A DNA stretch of 64,000 bases. It comes from Chrysomallon squamiferum. Its lineage: Eukaryota > Mollusca > Gastropoda > Neomphalida > Peltospiridae. The translations under genes and the position numbers were made by a program. The stretch spans positions 35,637,683-35,701,682 of the forward strand of contig CM022671.1 of assembly GCA_012295275.1 (NCBI GenBank). The letters are read 5' to 3'. The notes below the pieces were generated by a model. That model saw only the letters and a list, made by a program, of their open reading frames with translations, was not told where the DNA came from and made no database searches. Shown in pieces: positions 57,266 through 64,000 of the stretch. How positions within the stretch are numbered: position 1 is the stretch's first letter; each line of letters opens with the position of its first letter.

Positions 57266-60200
57266 CTTTTATTCATTTTGTTTGTAGTCATGTACACATT
57301 TTCAATGGATTTTATCTTCTTTTTTTGTTTGTTTCACTAGAAACTGTTTGATGAAGAACATACACCAAAAAGTAAAAGTCGACGAAGTATGCCAATCTCT
57401 GAGAGTGAGAAAAAACGAAAACGTTCTCCAGAAGAAACTCTGAAGAGAAGACTTGGAGCTCTGTACAAATCTGTCTATGAATACACAGTATGTATAAACT
57501 TTTAGCATTAAATAATAGATGTTTTTACAAATCTATGAATATACATTGTGTGTAAACTTTTAGTGTTAAATAATAGATGTTTTTACAAATCTGTCTATGA
57601 ATACACAGTGTATATAAACTTTTTGTGTTAAATAATAGATGTTTTTACAAATCTGTCTATGAATAGACAATGTGTATAAATGTTTAGTGTTAAATAATAG
57701 ATGTTTTTACAAATCTGTCTATGAATATACAGTGTGTATAAACTTTTAGTGTTAACTAATAGATATTTTTACAAATCTGTCTATGAATATACAGTACGTA
57801 TACACTTTCAGTATTAAATAACATGTTTTTACAAATCTGTCTATGAATATACAGTACGTATAATCTTTTAGTGTTAAATAATAGATGTTTTTACAAATCT
57901 TTGAATATACAGTGTGTATAAACTTTCAGTGTTAAATAATAGATATTTTTACAAATCTTTCTATGAATACACAGTGTGTTTAAACTTTTAGTATTAAATA
58001 ATAGATGTTTTTACAAATCTATGAATATACAGTATGTATAAACTTTAAGTGTTAAATAATAGATGTTTTTACAAATCTGTCTATGAATACACAGTGTATA
58101 TAAACTTTTTGTGTTAAATAATAGATATCTATGAATAGACAGTATGTATAAACTTTTGTGTTAAATAATAAATGTTTTTACAAATCTGTCTATGTACAAC
58201 ATGTAATCTTCAGTGTTTTTGAACAACAGGATGTTTTTATTAAATTTTTTATGAATATACAGTATATACAAACATCTGGTCTGGTTTTGTTGAACATAAA
58301 GAACTGAATAATGGGATATCTTTGTTAATATATTTATAAATGTACAAATGTTTGGACTGTTTTGGCATGCAGCTGATAATAATTGTTTGGTGTATAACAA
58401 TTTAGATTTTTTTCTCTTATTTCAAAGATCACTAAAGATTAGTAGTTGAAAACTGTCATAAACCATAAAATACCACTTAGAAGAAACTGGCTTTTCTTAT
58501 TATATGTGTTATAATAATGAGACAGTATCTTGTTTAACACATAACAATGATTAACATTAAGCTGTTGAAGTGATATTAAACTCTTTTTTTTTCTATGAGT
58601 GATTTTACTCAGGAATTACATTAAATATTTAAAAGTGAACTGTTAATACAAAGTTTTAAACACTATTTACAGGAGCCAGGGACTGGGAGGTTTCTACGTC
58701 AGATCTTCATGGAGCTGCCATCTCGGAAGGACTACCCCGACTACTACCGCGTCATTCTCGAACCCATTGACATGACAATGATAGAGAACAAAATAAAATG
58801 TGAAAAGGTAGAAATCAGTGACAGTAACATTTCCATATTCCTCTGAACCTTATTAATCACTTTATACTGAAAAAAAAAAAAAAAAAAAAAATCTGTTTCT
58901 TATATCTCTAAATTTTGTTTTGAGATAAAATTAAACAGATGTTTTTAAGGATCTTTCTAAAATTTTTTAGTTATTATTTTGAATGTTTATTCTGTTTGAT
59001 GGTTATTTCAGTACCCTAATGAGATTTCCCTGCTGAATGACTTTGATCTGATGTTTAACAATGCTCGGCACTACAATGAGGAAGGGTCTCTCGTCTATCA
59101 GGATGCTAATCAACTGGATCGCGTTCTCAAGAGTAAATGGAGAAGTATAAACCAGATCCCAGCACCTCGGTCTTCCAGCAAGAGGTAAATAAATACTTCT
59201 CTTTCACTCTAACTTGTGTTTGTCATCTAAAAAACACTTGAATGTACAGCTGAAATGTGTTTTATATACTTCAGAATTGGTGTTTTGTTAATAACTTCTT
59301 TAAGTGTACTTGTTTCATGCTGGCAAATACAAATGGCTCTTTTCTTTATTCCGTTACAAGATCTTTTATTATTAATAAAGTATGCCAGTTACATAACAAG
59401 CTTTTCAAGAAGTCCTTTTGTTCATCAGACTTTATGATTAGTGTAGAAATGAAAAATAATATATATTTTTGTTTTTAAAATAATATATAGACCTTTATTC
59501 TTAGTAAATAAAATTAAGGTTCAAAATATATTTGAAGCTACCCGTATGTATGCATGCATACACACACACCCAGACAGCCACACACACATTTCTTTTTCTA
59601 TTGTTTTATTTTTTTTTTTTAATTATAATTTATTTTTTTTTTTTTGACAGTCGAAACAGAACGAAGGCCTCATCTCCTCTGTCTCAGAAACTACAGGATC
59701 TCTTTGAGTCAATTCGTGACTACCACGACAAATCTGGGCGTGTCCTGTCTCCGCCTTTTCTCAAACTACCTCTCAAAAGTGTGAGTTTATATCATTTTAT
59801 TATTTGTACAACAAAGACTGAGGTACTGTAAATAAATATTTCATAGTTATGAATCCATATTTTATCAAATTTTAAAAATAATAAAATAAAGCAGAATGAA
59901 AAAGATGTATCTGAGATTGTTCTGATTACAATGAATTAATGCACATCTTTTTAAAAACATAAACAGTAACAACTACAACAATAAACTAATAAATGACAAT
60001 AAGATAAATAGCTGACAATGTTGATAATCCAGGATTATCCTGACTATTATGAGATAATCAAGCGGCCGATGGACATGCAGAGAATACAGCAGCGTATGAC
60101 AGGACCACATCAGTATGAGAGCATTGAAGACATGGTGGCCGACTTCGTGCAGATGTTTGACAACGCCTGCAAGTACAACGAACCAGACTCACTTATCTAT

Positions 60201-63200
60201 AAAGTAAGCAAACCATTTGATGTTTAAAGAAAGCCTTGCTACTGTCTCTTAGTGTTTTGTAGGATTAGATTTAATCTGTTTTAGGATTGATCACAGATAT
60301 AAAAAGATACAATTATCTCATTTTTCATCAGTTATACAGAATTAAATAGAAGACAGAATAAAAACAAAATTGAAATGCCCATCATTATTAATGAAGGGAC
60401 GAAAGATATATATTTTGAAATTAGATTGTTTTAGATATTGTTATAGAGAAATGTAACAAGAGATGTAACTGTGTTGTGTGTTTAGGATGCACTGACTCTG
60501 CAGAGACTGTGTTTAGAGAAGAAGATGGAGCTGACGTCAGATGGGTCTAATGAGGTTCCTGATGTCAGAGCGTTAGTGCAGGAACTGATGACAAATCTGT
60601 TTATATCTGTTTACAATCACCAGGTGAGAGTTTGCTTATTTTTGTACCAGGTGAAAATTTACTTACATATATATAGGCAGTGGTCTGTAGATAGATTTCT
60701 CATTGTTTTGTTTTGTTTTGTTTTGTATATAGGCAGTGTTCTGTAGATAGATTTCTCATTGTTTTGTTTTGTTTTGTTTTGTTTTGTCTTGTCTTGTCTT
60801 GTCTTGTCTTGTCTTGTCTTGTCTTGTCTTGTCTTGTCTTGTCTTGTCTTGTCTTGTTTTGTTTTGTTTTGTTTTGTTTTGTTTTGTTTTGTTTTGTTTT
60901 GTTTTGTTTTGTTTTGTTTTGCTTTGTTTTGTTTTATTTTATTAAAAAATTTTAAGTTATATTTCAGTACATTACATTAGATCATATTATATTGTTGTAT
61001 TATATTGTCAGGATGAAGAAGGTAGATGTTACAGCGATTCGTTTGGTGAGCTAGTGGAGATGGAGGCACAGGCTGCTGTAGATGCTGGAGGTGTCCCAGT
61101 CCCGTGAGTAGTTTTACATCATCAACACATCACACTTCATCATTCACAACATCACCGTTTTATAGTCCATTCAGTAGATAAAACATTTCCTTCACTCCAG
61201 TATCAAGAAAAGAAGCTGTATGTTAAGAGATATGAATACTGAATGAACAGATTGTTACGTTTATTTATTTATTTATTTTTTCTTACAGGAAACCACCAAA
61301 GTTTGATCAGATTAGAAGAAATCTTGACAAGGTATGGTACAGTTTGAAAATGAAATATGTCACATTCTCTCATGTTTATTGTTTATCTTTTTATTTTTAT
61401 TTTTTTAAAGTAATATTTCATAATAAATAAGGTAACTGATCATATAAAGTTTATTATTTTTCTGGAATTGATAGCTGACTGTTTGGAGTTTTGTTGGCTG
61501 ACCCATCAGACTTTTTATCACCTTTGCATTCAGCCAAAAATCTGTTTTACAATTTTTTTTTTTTTTTTCAGGGAAGATATAGAAGAATAGACAGATTCCA
61601 GGAAGATATGTTCAAAGTGTTTGAACATGCCAGAAATCTGAGTCGAACTGACTCCCAGGTAGATACAAGTTTCATAAATTTAATTTAAAAACAGGTGAGA
61701 TATTAGTTGTAATAAAGTTTCATGTTTTTTAGCTGAGATTGGTAAAACATTCAGTAAAAAATGTACTGAAATGACTCATCAATATTAAAAAGGAAATTGT
61801 GAAGCGCTTTCAGGAGCTGGAAATCATTTTAAATAAACTGTATCTGCAGAGGTAACCTGAGCTGTAGCATGTGCCAGGAGAAGAATTATAAAAGAAAATA
61901 GGAAAGTAACATTTTTAAAATTTTGTTTTCAGCTGTATGAGGACTCAATTGACATGCAAATGTTCTTCATCAAAATCCGAGACGAGCTGTGTAAGAACGG
62001 AGAGATGGTTTTGACTCCAGCACTGAGCTACACAGAGCGCCACCTGGAGGAGGCTCTGGAAGTAACAAAGCGAGAAAAACTGATCCAGGAGCAGAGGGAA
62101 GATGAAGAGAAAAGACTGAAAGGTGAAACTGAAGACAAAATTGAAGATTTGTCAGTAAGTAACTGTTTTGTCTCATGTATTTCCAGTATCTGCTGATTAA
62201 TATTTTTATATATGTGTATGTGTAAACCCAGTATTTACAGTTATTTATTTATTTGTTTGCATGGCTATCACTTTGTGAATGTATGTATTTTCTTTTTGCT
62301 GATTATATATGAGTATAGGTAGATATCTTTTTAAAGTATAAATTAAACAAATGTTTTGTTTAGGGAGCTGAAACAAGAGAACACAGTGTAGTGTTTAAAG
62401 GACAGGAATATTCCATTGGTGACTTTGTGTATGTTGAACCTAGGTGAGTTACTTTTCAGTTTTTTTTATATTCCTTGCTGTTATTTGTATTTTGTTTCTT
62501 CTCATAACTTGTAATATAAACTTACAACAAGATTATTTATTAAAGTAATTTATTTACAAATAAATAAATAAATAAATATATATATGTGTGTGTGTGTGTG
62601 TATCTATATATATATATAAAGATAAAAGTGATAAATAAATAAATAAATGAACACTTCTACTGTGTTGTACTGATGCTAATAAAAGCCAGTGGTTACTAAT
62701 TAAAACATCTGACTGTTACTGCAGAGAGACAGGACTTCAACCACACATCATGTTGATAGAGAAGTTTTTCATAGACAATGCTGGCATTCAGAGCATGCAG
62801 GGAAACTGGTTCTACAGGCCAAACGAAACCTATCACCTAGCAACCAGAAAATTCTTGGAAAAGGTCAGTTTCTTATGTATCAAGAGTTATTTCCCTTTTT
62901 TGTTGTAGATGTTGTGGATGTTGATAGTGTTAATGTTGTTATTGTTATTAAATCAGAAAACATATAGGGAAATATTATTATAAAACCTTTTCTTTATCTC
63001 AAAATTATTTCTTTGACAATTTTTGCAATTTGAAATCCTGTAAAAGGAGTTATTTCCCTTGGTAATTTATTTAATTATTTTTCTTTCTTTTTTTTCTTTT
63101 ACTAAATCAAAATAATTTGTTAGTGTACTTTATTTATTAAAAAAAAACAGAATATGTACATGTTTTAAAAATGAAAGTTCTATATTTATAAATATTTATT

Positions 63201-64000
63201 CTCTATTTTATAAGTAAAGTGTTTGGTATACTTGTGTTTAAAAACTAAAAGTAACAAGTTGTGTTTTTAGGAAGTGTTTAAAAGTGAGAGTGTCACCACA
63301 ATAGCCTTGTCACAGATCATTGGTCGTTGTCATGTGATGTTTGTAAAAGACTACTTCAAAATGAAACCTGAAGTAAGATTCCCAAATACTATATTTTTAT
63401 ATAAGTGTGTTTGTGTGTGTGTGTGTGTGTTGTTATTAAAATAATTTTTTTGATTCCAAAGTATTATCTTTTAATATGTGTTGGTGTGTGTGTGTGTGCG
63501 TGTGTGTGTGTGAGAGAGAGAGAGAGTGTATATTTTATTGTAATAAATTTAGTTTTAAAGAGAAAAGTTAAGGAGATGTTCTTTACTGAAGAATTTTATT
63601 TGTTAATGTATATATATGTATGTATATAGAAGAAAAATATCACCAATAATACATTGTTTTGATGTTACTGTTATTTTCTTTCTTCATATTCTTTTAGTTA
63701 AGTTGATGTTGTAAATATAATCATGTTATTCATTGTTGATGATGATATTTTTTTTCAGGGAGTACCTGACAAGGATGTGTTTGTCTGTGAGTCCAGGTAT
63801 CATGCCAAACACAAATGCTTCAAGAAAATAAAGGTAACAAAATAATGGAAGAAACACAATAATAAATTTCTGTTTTTAAAGTGATCACATTTTCTTTAAA
63901 TCTGAATTGTTAGTGCAGCTGATTCTTAATCATTTATTATAATTAAAAATAATATATCCTTATTTATTGTTATATTGTTCACATTATTATTTCATTTGTA
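50728..64000 (+). CDS. PBRM1: Polybromo-1 (BAF180), PBAF chromatin-remodelling subunit; 3' end beyond window
   Basis: Nuclear subunit that targets the PBAF (SWI/SNF) remodeller to acetylated histones. Exons seen: 50728-50835, 51236-51333, 51431-51578, 51902-52108, 52424-52576, 53082-53249, 53472-53563, 54022-54267, 54788-54857, 55195-55293, 55447-55512, 55832-55882, 57341-57487, 58673-58807, 59012-59184, 59651-59780, 60033-60203, 60486-60623, 61012-61103, 61289-61331, 61572-61658, 61933-62154, 62364-62443, 62725-62863, 63271-63372, 63759-63833. All in phase, 1,080 codons. It starts MPAKRKRSVPPEGTDEREES with an NLS-like KRKKK. Six bromodomains lie at about residues 40-150, 200-315, 370-485, 525-640, 670-785 and 800-930. 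Acetyl-lysine Asn is present in BD1-BD5 (NNAKAYY, KNAKIFN, DNAKQYN, NNARHYN, DNACKYN); BD6 has EHARNLS instead, as in vertebrates. The first BAH domain starts near residue 955 (YSIGDFVYVEP, GNWFYRPNET, DVFVCESRY). The second BAH and the HMG box should lie past 64000. Acidic linkers follow BD1 and BD2. Confidence 0.97.
54557..54600. repeat. (TTTA)n microsatellite
   Basis: About eleven units in PBRM1 intron 8. The remainder of this intron is plain AT-rich DNA. Confidence 0.85.
55883..57340. other. Large PBRM1 intron 12, no internal feature
   Basis: AT-rich intron, with a 25-base poly-T run (about 57237-57264) close to its acceptor. No exon, RNA or transposon recognised. Confidence 0.5.
57465..58196 (+). 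repeat. About 60-bp tandem repeat containing copies of the exon 13 end and donor site
   Basis: The unit begins in the last 23 bp of PBRM1 exon 13 (ACAAATCTGTCTATGAATAC, 57465 onward), crosses the donor (ACA/GTATGT) and continues through ATAAACTTTTAG and AATAATAGATG. It recurs roughly every 58-62 bp for about a dozen diverged copies through intron 13. Only the first copy is exonic; the others are decoy 5' splice sites in varying states of decay. Confidence 0.9.
60703..60940. repeat. Pentanucleotide array: (TTTTG)n-(TCTTG)n-(TTTTG)n
   Basis: In PBRM1 intron 18. A block of about 14 TCTTG units sits between two TTTTG blocks. A 55-bp segment starting near ATAGGCAGTGKTCTGTAGAT is duplicated at the left edge (about 60674 and 60729). 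Leu/Cys/Val frames here are artefacts. Confidence 0.9.
63834..64000 (+). other. Start of PBRM1 intron 26
   Basis: Follows the donor AAG/GTAACA. AT-rich with no exon seen before the window ends. Confidence 0.7.

Noticed and set aside
57465-58196. Regular repeats considered as a CRISPR-like array
   Set aside because: Whole unit is repeated with no unique spacers, it lies in a eukaryotic intron and derives from exon 13.

Overview
This is nuclear DNA of an invertebrate animal. The window is AT-rich and intron-rich, with consensus GT-AG introns, many (TATG)n, (CA)n, (CT)n and (ATT)n microsatellites, and remnants of a pogo/Tigger DNA transposon and a CR1/Jockey-type LINE. Full-length orthologues of conserved animal genes, a mollusc-like secreted SH3b peptide and an unusual adhesion GPCR suggest a lophotrochozoan, most likely a mollusc (possibly a gastropod). 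The species cannot be fixed from sequence alone.

Layout. (1) 1-4.3 kb: no gene recognised, only microsatellites and one good hairpin. (2) 4.3-21.0 kb, + strand: one 21-exon gene for a 1,892-residue adhesion GPCR. Its order is split signal peptide, C-type lectin domain with a 573-residue basic/mucin insertion, second lectin domain, Ig-like domain, hormone-receptor motif, GAIN/GPS, seven helices and a Ser/Arg-rich tail. All 20 splice junctions are phase-consistent. (3) 21.4-25.2 kb: a 69-bp minisatellite, empty AT-rich DNA, and a 751-bp Tigger-type element with a TA target duplication. (4) 25.3-26.3 kb, - strand: a small secreted SH3b-like protein, probably incomplete at its C terminus. (5) 26.3-29.9 kb: no gene seen. 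(6) 30.1-35.9 kb, + strand: complete GMPPB (GDP-mannose pyrophosphorylase beta, 360 aa) with a 403-bp MITE-like element in intron 3. (7) 35.9-39.3 kb: no gene seen. (8) 39.3-47.1 kb, - strand: GNL3/nucleostemin, 17 exons. (9) 47.1-50.7 kb: shared upstream region of GNL3 and PBRM1, holding a dead LINE fragment and an ETS/CRE-like promoter cluster. (10) 50.7 kb to the end, + strand: PBRM1/polybromo, first 26 coding exons (1,080 aa: six bromodomains and most of the first BAH domain), cut by the window edge.

How the genes relate. GNL3 and PBRM1 stand head to head, the same arrangement as in vertebrates, so this is probably an old bilaterian gene pair with a shared promoter region. GMPPB (sugar-nucleotide supply for glycosylation), GNL3 (nucleolar GTPase, ribosome assembly and growth) and PBRM1 (PBAF chromatin remodeller) are housekeeping genes. 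The adhesion GPCR and the SH3b peptide look lineage-specific and may serve recognition or defence. The most novel item is the adhesion GPCR: its first lectin fold is interrupted, within a single 1,853-bp exon, by an Arg-rich repeat with furin-like sites and a Ser/Thr mucin stalk. The DNA under the Arg-rich part also encodes a coiled-coil-like peptide in another frame.
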